Shown: positions 1-12,317, counted from the first letter of the stretch. The stretch is DNA of 64,000 nt from Alisma plantago-aquatica (GCA_963693085.1 OY856410.1:889279835-889343834), one strand, 5' to 3'. Made by a program: numbers and translations. Notes: generated by a model not told the origin, from the sequence alone.

Positions 1-1680
1 TTCATGTCAACAAGATCGATCCCACTCGTGTCCTCTATTCCAGAAAGATCATACCCCAAAGCATGTGCAATTGAGGTTACCAACCCACCCATAACAAAAG
101 GTGTTTTACTTTTGATGGGTATGGTCCTCATATGATCAATTCATAGTGTTTTGAGGTCTATAAACCGCTTGCGGTGCATTGCTATCAAGACTAACATATC
201 TTCCTGTGAAATCGAGCCTTGATTGTCATATCACCCCATAATGGTGTTGGCTAAGACCTTTTGCACATAACGAAACAACGGGTTGCTTATGGCGGTAGTT
301 TTTGATCTCCCTACGTAGTAGTCCTCGCTGCCTGTCAGAAGCTTCCAGAAATGTACATAGTTGAAATCAACTTCCTTTTCAAGTAGGCCATCATCCATCT
401 TTTTGGCCTCTTCTGGATTGGCAGCAAAAGCATAGTTCAACTCGATTGATGTGAGAGTGTGCATGTTGCCCATCATGGCACACTTGATAGCTTCATTTCC
501 TCTCACCTTTGTCTTCTCAAGTGTGGCAAAGAATTCCTGAGTCAAAGTGGTGTAAGTCTTTTGGGATGTGAAAAGAATGTTCCACAACCCCATTTCCTTT
601 AAACTTACTTCCACCGCTTCTTTGATCCCTAGGTCATCAATGACTTTCTCACACCCATAACTAGTGAGGACAACTCTCCTTATCATGCACTCTGAATATG
701 TGAGAGAGATTTTTCTTTTCCTGTGTCCTCTGCCATAGGACACACCTACAGGGGCCTTTCCTAAGGCCTTCAATCTATCTACCTCCAAAAGTGCTAGAAC
801 ATCCTCTTCCTCAGGCATCAGCTCTACCTCTTCCTCATCATTGTCATCTTCATCTTCCTCCATTATATAAGATTGGGACCCTGAACTCGTGTCAAGGTTG
901 TACCAATGTGTATACTATTCTTCATCCCGATGCAACTGTAGTGTAGATTGCGGCTGCTCACTACGCTCTGTCATCGTGTGAGACGTCGAGTGGCGTGTAA
1001 GCGTAGGATTTGGTGGGTGCTTTGATGATGACGGTGCTGCTTTTGATTTCTGCCCTTTCTTTGCAATCACCAGTTCAACTTCATCAATCAAATCATCCAG
1101 ATTTTCCTCAGACGCCTCTTATTCTTCATCTCCCTCATATGTAGCATCGGTGATGTGGTGGCTGTCAGATAAATGGGAGTGGGATGCACTCACCGATTGT
1201 GAGTGATGAAGGGATTGGTATGCGGAGGTGGTTGGCAAGGGGGTATGTGAGGGTATAGAAACATAGGAGGAGGCATTTTTGGAACACCGCTTTCCTCCGA
1301 TAATAATGTTGCCCCCTTGGTTATTTCCTTCCCAATTTTCTTCATGGTTGGGCTGGGAACGAGGGGTGAAATTCGGATTTTGGTATAGGGGGTGATGTGG
1401 ATGTGGATTTGGGTGTAGGATGGAAGGAGAAGGAGGTTTAGATGGTGGATATGGGGTTTGATGTGGATTTGGGTGTAGGATGGAAGGAGAAGGAGGTTTA
1501 GATGGTGGATATGGGGTTTGATGTGGATTTGGGTGAAAAATGGAGGGTTTATGGGGAGGTTTAGGGGAGGTGGGCTGTTGGGCAGATTGGAGATGAAGGT
1601 GGAAATGGAGGGCTGATTGAGAGAGGAAAGGTGGTGGAAATGGAAGGGGGATGGCTAGGGAATGATTTGGTATTGATTAG
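1..1680 (-). pseudogene. Athila ORF after integrase (env position), plant transposon protein domain, broken
   Basis: One frame stays readable from about 1680 down to the window edge. It opens with a proline-rich stretch (about 1680-1150), passes an acidic block (EEDEDDNDEEE near 850) and then a globular part with sparse Trp/Tyr positions such as LTQEFFATLE and FWKLLTGSEDYY. I compare this with the ATHILA ORF-1 / putative plant transposon protein families from memory; the match is to overall pattern, not to catalytic motifs. In-frame stops lie at 1119-1121, 915-917 and 231-233, with more readable protein beyond (for example SIAHALGYDLSG near the left end). Function is unknown; in Athila elements the ORF in this place is called env-like only because of its position. 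Confidence 0.6.
1400..1535. repeat. 60-bp tandem duplication in the proline-rich part
   Basis: The unit 1400-1459 is repeated exactly at 1460-1519 and partly at 1520-1535. Read on the minus strand it encodes a 20-residue proline/serine-rich unit (core PPSKPPSPSILHP), and 60 bp keeps the frame. A recent duplication by slippage or unequal exchange is the simplest explanation. Confidence 0.9.
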
Positions 1681-1689
1681 GGGTGTTTT

Positions 1690-2439
1690 GAGGTGTTAGA
1701 GGTGGATAATAGTGGAGTATGAGGTAGTTGTGTGCTGCCACAGTCGTGCAACTGAGGAAGAAGAAGAAGAAATGAAGAGGGGGTCGGGTTTTGATGTTTA
1801 AAAGCTATATTTTTTTCTTATATCGGGTTGGGCCATGGTCGTGGCAAGTGGCCACAGTCGTGGCCAGGGCTTGGTAACACAGATGTGGTGGCGTGCCACG
1901 GTCATGTTGTCAATGAAGAATGTTTCCCTCTGACCTTGCCACAGTCGTGGTTAGTTGCCACGGTCGTGGCCATGCATCTTCAACATGGCCGTGGCTGGTG
2001 GCCACAACCATCACCATTTGTCCAAAAGAACCTGACATTCTCTGCCACTTTGATGAAATAAAACCCACGATCATGGCGGGACGCCACGACCATGGTTTTC
2101 CACTTTTGTCACGGCCATGGTCGAGCCCACGGCTGTGCTGGGGGCAATCCTTCAGTTTTCTCAATTAAAAAAAACAAGAACTTCATTCTTCTTTGGCATT
2201 CTGGCACAAATTTGCTTTAATGACCATGACTCAACTTTAGTCCTCTCTCTCTAGTGCCTAACACCTTTCGTGTCATCAAAAACCAAAGAAAAACTATTAG
2301 ACACAAGTGTGTGTGTGTGTATTTGTGGAAAATAAAACAAAAGTATCATTACGTAAGGTTTGAGAATCTCAAACCACGTGGGTTGCCTCCCACTAGAGCT
2401 AAATTTTATGCTTTCAGCCGGGCTTATTGATTCTTGACT
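1690..2439. other. Non-coding spacer with clustered GGCCGTGG-like palindromes
   Basis: Between integrase and the downstream ORF I see no convincing coding sequence. From about 1825 to 2145 the sequence is packed with variants of a GC-rich palindrome (GCCACGGCCGTGGC and close relatives), roughly one every 25-40 bp. Short open frames here (for example 1828-2061) are only readings of this repeat. A (TG)n run lies near 2308-2320. Confidence 0.6.
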
Positions 2440-3862
2440 TCTTTCACTTATTTGGGATTCTTAAGGCATCCTTGTAGCATATCTCTTTCTCATCTACTTC
2501 CAAGAACATCTATTCATCAGATTGTTGTTCTTCTACAAGCATCACAATGTCAAAACTTTGATTGGCTTTGTCCAGGCCTACTTCTACAACTAGCTTTAAT
2601 CTTTGTTCATTGATGGTAAACTCTTTTGCTCCTTTCTCACATATCACAACAGCCCCAGATGGATACACTTTCTTGATAAGATAAGGTCCTTCCTATCTAG
2701 ATCGAAGTTTTCTAGGAAGGAACTTCATTCTTGAATTGTACAACCATACCCACTTGTCGGGCTCAAATTCCTTCTTTTTGATCATCTTATCATGAAGAAA
2801 CTCAGTCCTCTCCTTAAAGCTCTTGGACATGTCATACGCCTCATGGCGCATTTCCTCCAACACATTCAGTTTAAACTTACTTTTCATTCCCGCATTTTCT
2901 CCATCAAGATCCATAGTTTTTAAAGCACATAATGCCTTGTATTGCATTTCAACTGGCAAATGGCAACTTTTTCCATGGACGAGCTTGAATGGTGTAGTGA
3001 CAATCGGGGCTTTGTATACAGTCTGGTATGTCCATAAAGCTTCATTTAGATGGAGTGACCAATCCTTGCGGTCTGGTCTCACTGTTTTCTCTAGAATGAG
3101 CTTTATCTCCCGATTGTCCAACTCAACTTGACCACTAGTTTGAGGGTGGTATGGAGTGGCTACTCGATGGTTTACTCCATGCTTCTTGAGCAATCCTTAA
3201 AAAATGCAGTGAATGGAATGACTTCCCCCATCGCTAATCATGGCCCTTGGTATGTCAAAACAAGTAAAAATGATTGATTTCACAAAGTCAAACACTACCT
3301 TGGGGTCATTCATTCGGGTTGCAATAGCTTCGACCCACTTTGACACGTAATTCACAGCAACCAAAATGTAGACATACCCAAAGGAGGGAGGGAAAGGACC
3401 CATGAAGTCAATTTCCCATACATCAAACACCTCCACCACAAGAATGGGTGATAGAGGCATCTTGTCCCTTTTGGAGATAGTGCCCACTTTTTGGCACTTC
3501 AAGCAGCTTTTGCAAAATTCATGGGAATCTTTGAACAAGGATGTCCAATAAAACCTACATTGGAGAACCTTTGCAGCCATGTGTTTTCCTCCAAACTGAG
3601 CGCCACATATTCCAGAATGGCACATGGATAGTATTTCTTATTGTTCTATTTCCAGAACACATCTCCTTATGAGTTGGTTGGGGCAATATTTGAAGTGGTG
3701 AGGGTCATCCCAAGCATAATTCTTGACCATGGCAAATAACCTTTTGCTTTCCTCCCTTGTCCATGTTCTAGGTATCCTCCCACTAGCTAAGAAATTGGCT
3801 ATGTGTTGATACCATGGCCTTTGAGTGGATGAAAGTAGGAAGAGTTGTTCATGTGGCATCAT
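2440..3862 (-). pseudogene. Gypsy 1 integrase, broken
   Basis: The integrase inserts element cDNA into the host genome. On the minus strand the zinc-binding region ([14 protein letters not shown], then [11 protein letters not shown]) is followed by the catalytic core with [13 protein letters not shown] (first Asp), AMISDGG (second Asp) and a later segment with YHPQTSGQVE (Glu). C-terminal text continues past a stop at about 2693 (Trp codon changed to TAG) to roughly 2440. The frame differs from that of the RT part, and the break is near 3860. A second break separates the pieces at 3197 and 3193. Family assignment is firm; the copy cannot make a whole enzyme. Confidence 0.85.
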
Positions 3863-5388
3863 TTCCTTGATTCGATTTGTATCATCAAAGGGCTCATCAA
3901 TTCAGGAGAGATGGTCTTTTCCACTCCCTTCTTGTTTACAATCTCCACATCGAACTCTTGAAGCAATAGAATCCACCTGATCAGCCTTGGCTTTGAATCT
4001 TTCTTGGACATGAGGTACTTTAGTGCAGCGTGGTCCGTGTATATCACTACTTTGTTTTGTAAAAGATATGATCAGAACTTATCAAGAGCGAAGATGACTG
4101 CAAGCAACTCCTTCTAAGTGGTTGTGAAGTTTCTTTGGGCTTCATCTAGAGTCTTGCTTGCATAGTAGATAGCATGTAGAATCCGGCCAACTCTTTGGCC
4201 CAACACAACCCCCACTGCCATGTCAGATGCATCAGTCATAATCTCAAATGGCAAAGAGAAATCCAGGGGCTGCATGATAGGAGCATAAACTAGTCTTTCC
4301 TTCAAGTGGTTGAAAGCTTCAACACACTTGTCATCAAAATGAAATTCAACATCCTTCTCAAGCAAGTGACATAGAGGTCTTGAGATTTTACTGAAATCCT
4401 TGATGAAGTGACGGTAGAAACCTACATGTCCCAAGAAAGACTAAACATGTCTTACGGTGGAAGGAATGGTGAGAGTAGAAATGAGGCCCACCTTGGCCTT
4501 GTCAACTTAAATTCCATCCTTTAAAACCCGATGACCCAAAACTATGCCCTTGGGTACAATGAAGTGACTCTTTTCCCAAGATATCACTAGGTGGACTTTC
4601 ACACATCTCTCAAGAATAGCAACCAAATGCAGCAAGCACTCATCAAATATCTTACCAAAAATTGAGAAATCATCCATGAACACTTCTAAAGATGAATCAA
4701 GCATATCCACAAAAATTGAGGTCACACATCTCTGAAATGTAGAAGGGGCATTACACAGCCCAAATGGAATTCTCCAGTAGGCAAATGTAACACTCAGACA
4801 AGTGAATGTTGTCTTCTCTTGATATGCAAGATGCATGAAAATTTGGAAGTATCCAGAATACCCATCAAGGAAACAATAGAAGCTTTTCCCCGCTAGCCTC
4901 TCTAGAATTTGGTCAAGAAATGGGAGAGGATAGTGGTCCTTCTTGGTCTTTTCATTGATCTTCCGACAGTCAACACACATTCTCCACTTGGATTGTTCTC
5001 ATACCGACATAATCTCACCATCTGCATTTTCTACTACAGTGATCCCACCCTTCTTAGGCACAACTTGGATGGGGCTCACCCATGTACTATCAGAAATGGG
5101 ATAGATAATTCCAGCATCTAGCAACTTCACAATCTCTTGGGTCACAACCTCTTTCAGCTTTGGATTCAACCGCATTTGCATTTGACAGGTCGGCCTTACA
5201 TCATCTTCTAGATAGATCCTATCTACACAGATGGAGGGATCAATACCCTTCAAGTCATCTATAGACCACTTAATGGCTTGGATGTGCTTCTTCAAGAATT
5301 CCATCAATGCCTCCTCTTGTTCTGGTGAGAGAATGGAAGAGATGATCACTAAGAGGGTGTCATTTTCCCCTAGAAAAGCATACTTCAA
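3859..5388 (-). pseudogene. Gypsy 1 reverse transcriptase and RNase H, broken
   Basis: RT and RNase H copy element RNA into cDNA. In one minus-strand frame the RT shows MCVDCRKINEKTKKDHYPLP, the GYSGYFQI block, FGLCNAPSTFQRC and the catalytic FMDDFSIFG box (two Asp kept). RNase H follows with MTDASDMAVGVVLGQ (catalytic Asp present), ASKTLDEAQRNFTTT and [12 protein letters not shown]. Stops interrupt at about 4999, 4507, 4450, 4114 and 4062, several in positions where relatives have Arg or Glu. No frame change is needed between 5958 and 3859. The sequence is closest to Athila-type RTs as I know them. Confidence 0.88.
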
Positions 5389-5502
5389 TCCTTATGGATG
5401 TGACTTAAACTCAAGAGTGGGAGGTTCTTCAAGGGAGTTCTTTAATGGTTCAGAAATAGAAGGAAGGTCTTCACTTGCAGCCACCAAGGCTAGCTCATTC
5501 TT

Positions 5503-5958
5503 TTAATCAACTTCATCATCATGATCATCGGGGAACTCAACTATTGGCTCTAGACTTTTACCTTGAGTGGCAGTTTGAATCCATGTAGGTAGGCATTCCT
5601 CCACAATTTCATCTAGGCACTCAATGAGATAACAATATTCTTCAGTGGCCCCTATTACCTCGGTAATGGCTGAAGATTTAAAGATGTTCAACCGAATCTT
5701 CATGTGCATGAATGTCACATACATCATACCGGTCCTCACATGAATTACTCCATCCGTTGTGGCAAGGAATAGCCTCCCCAAGATGATATGCACCCTCCTT
5801 GTGTCTTTTTCCATGTCTAAGACAATGAAATCGGCAAGGAAGAAAGCGGATGTCTCATCATCAAGCCTCACAAGCACGTCATCCACACATCCTCTAGGCG
5901 TCTTTACTGATCTATCAGCCAACTGTAAAGTATAATGAGTCAGACTCAACTGCCCCAT
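5503..5958 (-). pseudogene. Gypsy 1 aspartic protease region, broken
   Basis: The segment LQLADRSVKTPRGCVDDVLV, then ADFIVLDMEKDT and IILGRLFLATTDGVI, is the second half of the Athila-type pepsin-like protease, which cleaves the element polyprotein. The N-terminal part that should carry the catalytic D-T/S-G lies upstream (above 5958) in degraded sequence. It is in the same frame as the RT, separated by a stop at 5503 and another near 5393. Confidence 0.78.
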
Positions 5959-7062
5959 TTAGAGCTCTGCAAACACATCATACGACATTAGGTTGATTCT
6001 AGAACCCAAGTCTAGGAGAGCTTGGTCTATACGATGTGCCCCAATGTAGCATGATATGATGGAAACACTGGGATCTTTTCTTTTCCTTGGCATGGTGTGC
6101 TACAAAATCGAGCTCACTTGATCGATGAGCTTGACTTTCTTTGGGGTTCTCCCCATGGTCTTTCTCTGGAAGGTGCATAGATATTTCAAGAACTTAGCAT
6201 AAGAAGGGATTTGCTTGACTGCATTAAGTAGAGGAATGTTAATTTTCACCTGTTTGAAAGTCTCAAGGATATGTCTTCAGTGTGCTTCTTTCTTCTCCTC
6301 TCAACAGAAGGCTCCTTCAAAGCCTAAAGAAATAGGGGGAGTTGGGATCCCACATGGTTTGAATCATCAGTATCGTCAATGGGAATCACAGGAATCACAG
6401 TACCAACACCCTGTATCACAGTATCAACCTTGGCTCTCATCACAATATCCTGATGTTGTATCTTAGTATCAACTTGTCCAGTATCACCTCTGTCAACAAA
6501 ACAGTATGATGGGGGTGCTCTAACGTCCGACCACTCCTCAGAATAGTCACTGCCTTCACATGCTCATGGGTAGTGGAAGAAGAGGCTTGTGGAGGTGGTT
6601 GTGGCTGTTGGGGTGGTGGTGGCCTTTGGTGAGATGAATTTGAGTTTTGGAGGATGAATTGCAGTGGTGGTTGTTGTGGTGGTGGTTGTTGTTGTAGATG
6701 GGGGTGGTATTGCAGGGGTGGTTGCTGGTATGAATGAGGTGGAGGTGGAGCTTATTGGTAGTTAAGAGGTGTCTGAGGAGGTGGTGGAGCATAGGGGTTC
6801 GGTGGTGCTTGGTATGACAATGGAGCATATGAACTTGGAGTGTTCCCTAGGAAAGTACCATCATTATTTGGGTTGGGCATCGGTTGAGATGGAAGCCTTC
6901 CTTCTTCCCTCCTAGCAAGATAGAGATCTGATCTAGTCTTTGCTCAAGGTAGTTGATGGATTTCCCATGTGAGGTCACATCATTCTTCACATCATACAAA
7001 TTTCTTAACCTTCCAAGCACATCCTCTTCAAACTTTGAACTATAGCGTGGCCTCTGCTGCCC
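5959..7062 (-). other. Degraded gag-protease linker, proline/glutamine-rich
   Basis: Minus-strand translation of 6480-7060 gives a Pro/Gln/His-rich linker (for example QYHPHLQQQPPPQQPP) with fragments such as LEQRLDQISILLGG, as expected between gag and protease in Athila elements. From about 5960 to 6480 the frame is broken several times and only scraps of the protease N-terminus can be guessed. The open frame at 6556-6828 is a shadow of the low-complexity linker. Confidence 0.55.
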
Positions 7063-8016
7063 TTATCCCTGTCCATTCTCATTTTGTTGCTTCCAAGAAA
7101 AATTTGGATGGTTCCTCCATTTGGGAGTATAGGTGTTAGACATGTGGCCTTGATTGTTTCGGCCGCCAAATGAGTGCAAAGCATTCACTTCTTCATCAAC
7201 ATAATTGACTGTCATGGTGGGTTGACTAGGAGAACCACCAGCTTGGTTCTTCATCATATCCGCCATCATTTTCATCATATCGGGGTTGACAACATTGCAG
7301 GTTGGTGTCACAGAAGAAGTTGGAGGAATGTATCTTCGTCTGCAATGCTCCCCTTTTGTAGAAACGCGACGGTGTGAGTTTTTAGCAAGATGATCAAACA
7401 AAGGCCATGATTCCTCAGGGGGCTTTGCCATGAAAGTACCTCCATAGGAGGAGTCGATGTTGTTTTGGCTCTTTTCTTCACGCCCGGTGTAGAAGGCTTG
7501 AACGAGTTGCCACAATGACACTTCATGGTGAGGGCAGTTGCAAAGAAGTTTTTGGAACCTCTCCCATGCCTCGTGGAAGGGTTCATTCTCTTTCTGGGCA
7601 AAGTAAGTGATGCATCTTCTCATATAGGACAACTTAGCAATCGGGAAGAACTTCTTGAGGAATTCATTCCATGTTACCAGATTTGGCTTTGACACATACC
7701 ACTCTTTAGCTTTTTCTTTAAGGGAGAATGGAAAGAGGGTTCTCCAGATGGAGTCCTCAGTGGTGGAGGGGGTATGGAAAGTGGATCACATCTCAAGGAA
7801 TGCATCAATGTGATGGTAGGGATTCTCATTCTCCATCCCATAGTAAGTGGGGAGGAGTCCAGGGAGTGTGGGTGGAATGAAGAATTGTTGACCCGATAGT
7901 TGGTCAACTAGGGTGGCGATGGGTGAATTGTAGTTCCCCAGGGTGAAATACTCGTGGAGTGGGCAGTGCTACGGTGGAGGTGGTTGAGCATCCACATGAG
8001 GGATGTTTTCTGCCAT
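7063..8016 (-). pseudogene. Gypsy 1 gag, broken
   Basis: Gag forms the virus-like particle that packages element RNA. The likely ATG is at 8014-8016 (start MAENIPHVDA), about 255 bp inside the primer site. The Retrotrans_gag domain is clear: GMENENPYHHIDAFLEM, FPFSLKEKAKEWY, TWNEFLKKFFP, EAWERFQKLLCNCPHH and FYTGREEKSQNNIDSSYGG. Stops cut it near 7967 and in the EM*STF segment near 7790. The frame is otherwise unbroken into the linker. No zinc knuckle was seen, which is normal for this branch. Confidence 0.82.
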
Positions 8017-8270
8017 CTTGGCTTCTCGATGTTGGTTGCGGTGACTTTGGCATCTCCTTCTACCTATCTCGGGGTCGTACAACACCAAGTCAGTACAAGT
8101 GGAACAGGTGTGGTGTATGCACAACTGTCACCTACACAATACACAAACAAGAAACAAGAAACTAAGTTAGAATGGTAGTATGCAAAAGTGAGGAAAGAAT
8201 AAAGAATAGCAATGACGAGGGAAAAAGAGAAAGGCTAAGTTACACTAACTAGTGAGGTCGAGCACCTCTA

Positions 8271-8288
8271 TCCCCGACAATTATGCCA
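8271..8288 (-). other. Primer binding site, tRNA-Asp type (gypsy 1)
   Basis: Read on the minus strand the 18 bases TGGCATAATTGTCGGGGA match the complement of the plant tRNA-Asp 3' end at 13 of 18 positions by my recollection (TGGC, TTG and CGGGGA blocks kept). It lies 7 bp inside the proposed LTR end and 255 bp before the gag ATG, the right place for priming. Confidence 0.7.
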
Positions 8289-8295
8289 GAAAGCT

Positions 8296-10790
8296 TGATG
8301 TGTCAAGTCAGATGTGTACACACTAGCCAACTAAGGGTGGATAGATTGAATCCATGGGACTCAAACACATGGGAGGGAACTTTCGAAATTTGTATTGGCC
8401 CTAACCAAGTCAATCACAAAACCAAACAGGTCACCCGTAAGCGCACACGGTACTATTGTAATATAAGTGATTGGAAAGAATAGGGGTCAGTCCTTAGGGA
8501 TAGAGGCGACACTAGAGCTAGGCTAGTGCTGGGTATGTTCCTAGTGTGGAGATTAGGATTTAAGGGTTTTAAAAGGGTTTGTTTGGTGATTAACCTAAGT
8601 GAATAGGCAAGAAAGGCAGAATTGAATCTAAGTTACCTTAAACAAGCAAGCTTAACAATCTAGGTTAACCAACTAGCTAAGTAAGAGAAATAGTAAGTTA
8701 CACTACACTAGAGTAGCAAGAAGCAATTTAGAGACTAAGTTTACCACCAAGTAAGAAAAGATCTAAATTAACCCTAACTATCCAAGCTGAGCAATTGACT
8801 GTTAAACAAGAACAACTAAACTATACTAGCATAAGCAAGCAAACAAAGCAAGTTGAGTTTTAAACAAGATGGTTAAGGTAGGTGGGCCGTTTGGGGATGT
8901 AACTTTAATATTAGTTGGGGGAGATTATTGGACAAGCATGGTTCTCATCTTTCATCTAGATTACCAAACCAAACAAGAAGACAAATGCTATTAGAATATA
9001 CCCTATACTACTAGTGGAAGACTAGGGTTAGGTGTAATTCTAATAGGATTAGCCAAATCTAGGTTTCTAGGATAAGTGGCATTGAGAAATTGAGGTCTTA
9101 GGGTAGAGATGGGAGTAGAGATGAGGATATTTGACCTCATGTCACTAGCCATTCTAGCCTTTAGAAGACCCTAGGCAATTACATCAATCCCACTTATAAT
9201 AGTAACTTAGGTCTCATATCAAGTATTAGGAGAGGGGTTAGGCATGTAGGAACAAAGGGGACTAGCTAGGGATCCCCTATTGGGACCTAGGAGTCATGCC
9301 TAAGATTGCCACATTCATCCCAATTCTCCTAGAAACATGGTTTCATCAAGCACTAACAAACAAACAATTCATAGCAAAAAACATAAATCACAAGCATAGC
9401 AATGGGATAAGAGACAAAAGCATGGAGCAATCATCATAGATAAAAAATGAGTTCATTACAAGCCAAAATCCCCCCAACATGGTATCAAAGTCACATTTTA
9501 TCCCCAAACAGCCCACCACTAGGGGCTTAGCTACACATAGTCAAAGAAATGGCAAAAGAAAGGGGAAGAAGGGGAAGAAACTCCATGGAGCTCAGGGAAG
9601 TAGCCTTCTTCTTCACCTCCTTGCTATTGGGGACATCCTCTCTCCTCCAAGGGTGAAAATGAGCATGAAGATATGGGGGATTATGGTGGAAAACCTATAA
9701 ACTAGGTTTCCCAGGTGAAATGGAGATGCAAATGGTGGGTGGAGAGCATAAATACAAGGGAAATGCACTAAATGCTCAAGGAGTAGGTGGAGAGGAGTAA
9801 TGGAGGCTAGGAGAAGTTGTAGGGAAGCTAACATAGTGATGTGGTTGCCACCCATGTATATATTGGTGGTGTTGGAAGCACTAGGGTAAGTAGGGGTATT
9901 GTGGAAAAAACAATGCAGAAAATGGTAGGTTTTGGGTAGCAACATGACCGTGTTGATGAGACACAACCATGGTAGGGGTAGATGAGAACAATCATGGATC
10001 TTGGACACGGGTGTGTTGTGGAAGGGTGGTGAAAGTACTAAGTAGGAGGTGGCCATAGCCGTGGTGGAGTGCCATGGTTGTGTTGGGTGAGTATCACCAC
10101 GGCCGTGTTGGGTAACACGACCATTTTAGAGGATGAGGACTTGGTCGTGGGGAAGCAACACGGGCGAGTTGATCTTTAGAGGCCAAGGTCGTGGCAGACG
10201 GCCACAGTCATGGTGAATTGGGTGCAACTCTCTATTGATTATGGGGTTCTTGTGCTAAATTCCCACAGCCATTGTCGGGGGGCTACGGCCGTCTTCTCCT
10301 CTACTGGCCGCGACCGTGCTGATGGCCACAACCGTGGTATCTTCAACTGGCCATGGCCGTGCTGATGGGATACAACCGTGGTAAGTTCAGGTAGCTCCCT
10401 ATTGAATCTGGAACTTCTTCACCAAAAAAGACACACCCATGGGGTTATGCCCACAACCGTGTTGGGGTCTGCATCAATTCATTGACCTTCAAACTTCATC
10501 ATTCATGGATTTCTTTGCTTGATGATGACTCTTAGCCATTGGGGGTAGGTTGAGGGAGATTTTAGGGCCTTCTTTGGACCCCTCAATGAGTGGAGGATCC
10601 ATAGAACTCCTTCCTTCTCTCTCATCCATCTAAGGTATGGTCAAAGTACCTGAAAATAGTGCAAAGAACATCCATAAGCACATTTGGCAATGATAAACAT
10701 ATTAGGGGAAATAGGTTGCAGTCTAACATGTTTAGATGTGATTTAAGTACAAAATGGCGCAAGATGGAGCCCTAAAATAGGGCTACATCA
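8296..10790 (-). repeat. 5' LTR of gypsy 1 (2495 bp)
   Basis: On the plus strand the interval starts TGATGTG and ends TACATCA, a short inverted repeat with TG...CA termini. It ends next to the primer site and starts exactly where the RT text of the older element (gypsy 2) is interrupted. The second LTR is outside the window, so borders rest on these two landmarks. Open frames inside (for example 8283-8483, 9613-10056) look like chance. The part 9940-10460 holds many GGCCGTGG-like palindromes, the same motif as in 1825-2145. Confidence 0.7.
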
Positions 10791-10791
10791 G

Positions 10792-11586
10792 TCATTGTAT
10801 TTGCATTTTTAAAAAGTCTTTGATAAACATGAAACAAAAATCTGCATGACCTAAGAAAGAATGAAAATCTTTGATACTTGATGTTGGTGAATATTTTACA
10901 ATGAATTCAATCTTTACCTTATCAACTTCAATCCTCCTATTGCTCACCCCATGGTCAAGTATAATGACCTCCTTCACCCTGAAGTGACATTTCTTCCAAT
11001 TCATCACCAGATGTGCTTCCTGACATTTTCCTAGCACACGATATAGGTGATTCAAAAATGAGTGGAAAGAAGCATCGTCAACAAAAAGTTTTCCATGGAC
11101 ACTTCCATTTTGGCTTTTGTCAATCCTATAATAATTACTACCGTACAATGTTGGAAAGGGGTAGGAGTGTTGCAAAATTCAAAGGATATCCTTCTAAAGG
11201 CATATGTGTAAGAGGGAAAATGAAAATGGTCTTCTCTTGGTTATCATAATGGATAGGGATTTGACAGAAGCTGGAGTATCCATCAATATAGAAGAAGAAT
11301 TCTCGATGTGAAAAATTTTATATGACTTGATTGAGGAAGGGAAGAGGGAAGTGATCCTTCCTTTAGCTTTGTTCAACTTTCTATAGTTAATGCACATCCT
11401 CCACACTGTGATAGTGCATGTGGGTATGAGCTTGTTCTTGTCATTCTTCACAGCATTAGTGCTACCTTTCCTGAGTACAACTCGCACATGACTCACCCAA
11501 GGGGAATCTAAAATGGGGTAGATAATTTTTTCTGTGAGAAATTTGATAACCATTAGGCAGACCATATCTTTGATGTTGGGATTCAA
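10792..11586 (-). pseudogene. Gypsy 2 reverse transcriptase, decayed
   Basis: Two frames give LTEKIIYPILDSPWVSHVRVV, then VWRMCINYRKLNKAKGR and, after a break near 11180, FVDDASFHSFLNHL (remnant of the catalytic box), EAHLVMNWKKCHF and FLGHADFCFMFIKDF. The same blocks occur in gypsy 1 in better condition, so this is an older relative. The first catalytic block (YSGY) is damaged. No product is expected. Confidence 0.75.
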
Positions 11587-12131
11587 TTTGCATGGGGGTC
11601 ACTAGATGGTTTTTAGTCCTCTACCATGAATATCTTGTACATACATATATCTTGCTTACACCTATCAAATCAAACATTTTGTTACCAAAGTTGCATTTCT
11701 CTTCTTCAGGTCAGCCATCAACTTGTCTTCTTATTCTTGCATGAGACATGAATTGATAATCACCAGGTGAACTTGCTGGTTGCCACAAAAAGTAATACTT
11801 TAGCCCATCAGGTAGGGCCTTATTTCTAGTTCCTTAGGTGTCTCTAGTTTCTCCTCAACAATAGATATCATTTTTAACTCTTACAATTCAGAATTGGGCT
11901 CTACTTTAAAGGTTTTCAAAGGAAACATGCATTGGATAACATTCTCATCAACAAAATAAAAAACATTTGGAATGGTGAGGACTGATTGCAATGGGTTTTA
12001 TACTACTTCACAATCCTATCTAAGATGAGATAGCTTGTCAATGCAATCAAGCAAGAATATCTCCTCATGGTTGCATGGCCCTTCATGCTTTCATTTACCC
12101 TAAATTAAAGAGTTTCCTTTTAACCTCAAAA

Positions 12132-12317
12132 GAATGGTGCATGATCTACATCAATCAAAGCTTGGGTTGTAGATTGGGATGGGTAGAAAAAGATGAGTGG
12201 ATACCCGAGATCCTCCATGATGTCCATAATCACAAAGTCTCAAGGGACATAGGAAATTTTGCCTACTTTCATGAGAACGTCCTCTATGATACCCATGTGC
12301 TTCATCATGGAGGAATC
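12132..12317 (-). pseudogene. Gypsy 2 protease remnant
   Basis: A 62-codon minus-strand frame with one TGA reads MKHMGIIEDVLMKVGK, then DFVIMDIMEDLGYPLI and TQALIDVDHAPF. It parallels the gypsy 1 protease text VDDVLVRLD / DFIVLDMEKD / ILGRLFLAT. It is too damaged to be active and is not visible as a normal open frame. Confidence 0.6.

Larger units (their letters stand above)
1..10790 (-). mobile_element. Ty3/gypsy element, Athila-type (gypsy 1), incomplete at left edge
   Basis: Read on the minus strand the order is 5' LTR (10790 to 8296), tRNA-Asp-like primer site, gag, protease, RT, RNase H, integrase, then a further ORF that leaves the window. This order, the Asp-type primer site, RT text such as RLAGKSFYCFLDGYSGY and an extra ORF after integrase are all typical of the Athila branch. 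The coding part stays mostly in one frame and is broken by stop codons, with a frame change near 3860, so the copy is dead. Its 5' LTR abuts the RT of an older Athila-like copy at 10791, so it most likely inserted there. The 3' LTR lies outside the window, so the target duplication cannot be checked. Confidence 0.88.

Noticed and set aside
6215..6466. 83-codon plus-strand frame
   Set aside because: Antisense to the gypsy 1 linker; no motif.
9613..10056. 147-codon frame in the gypsy 1 LTR
   Set aside because: Low-complexity hydrophobic and His-rich translation, no motif, and position inside an LTR.
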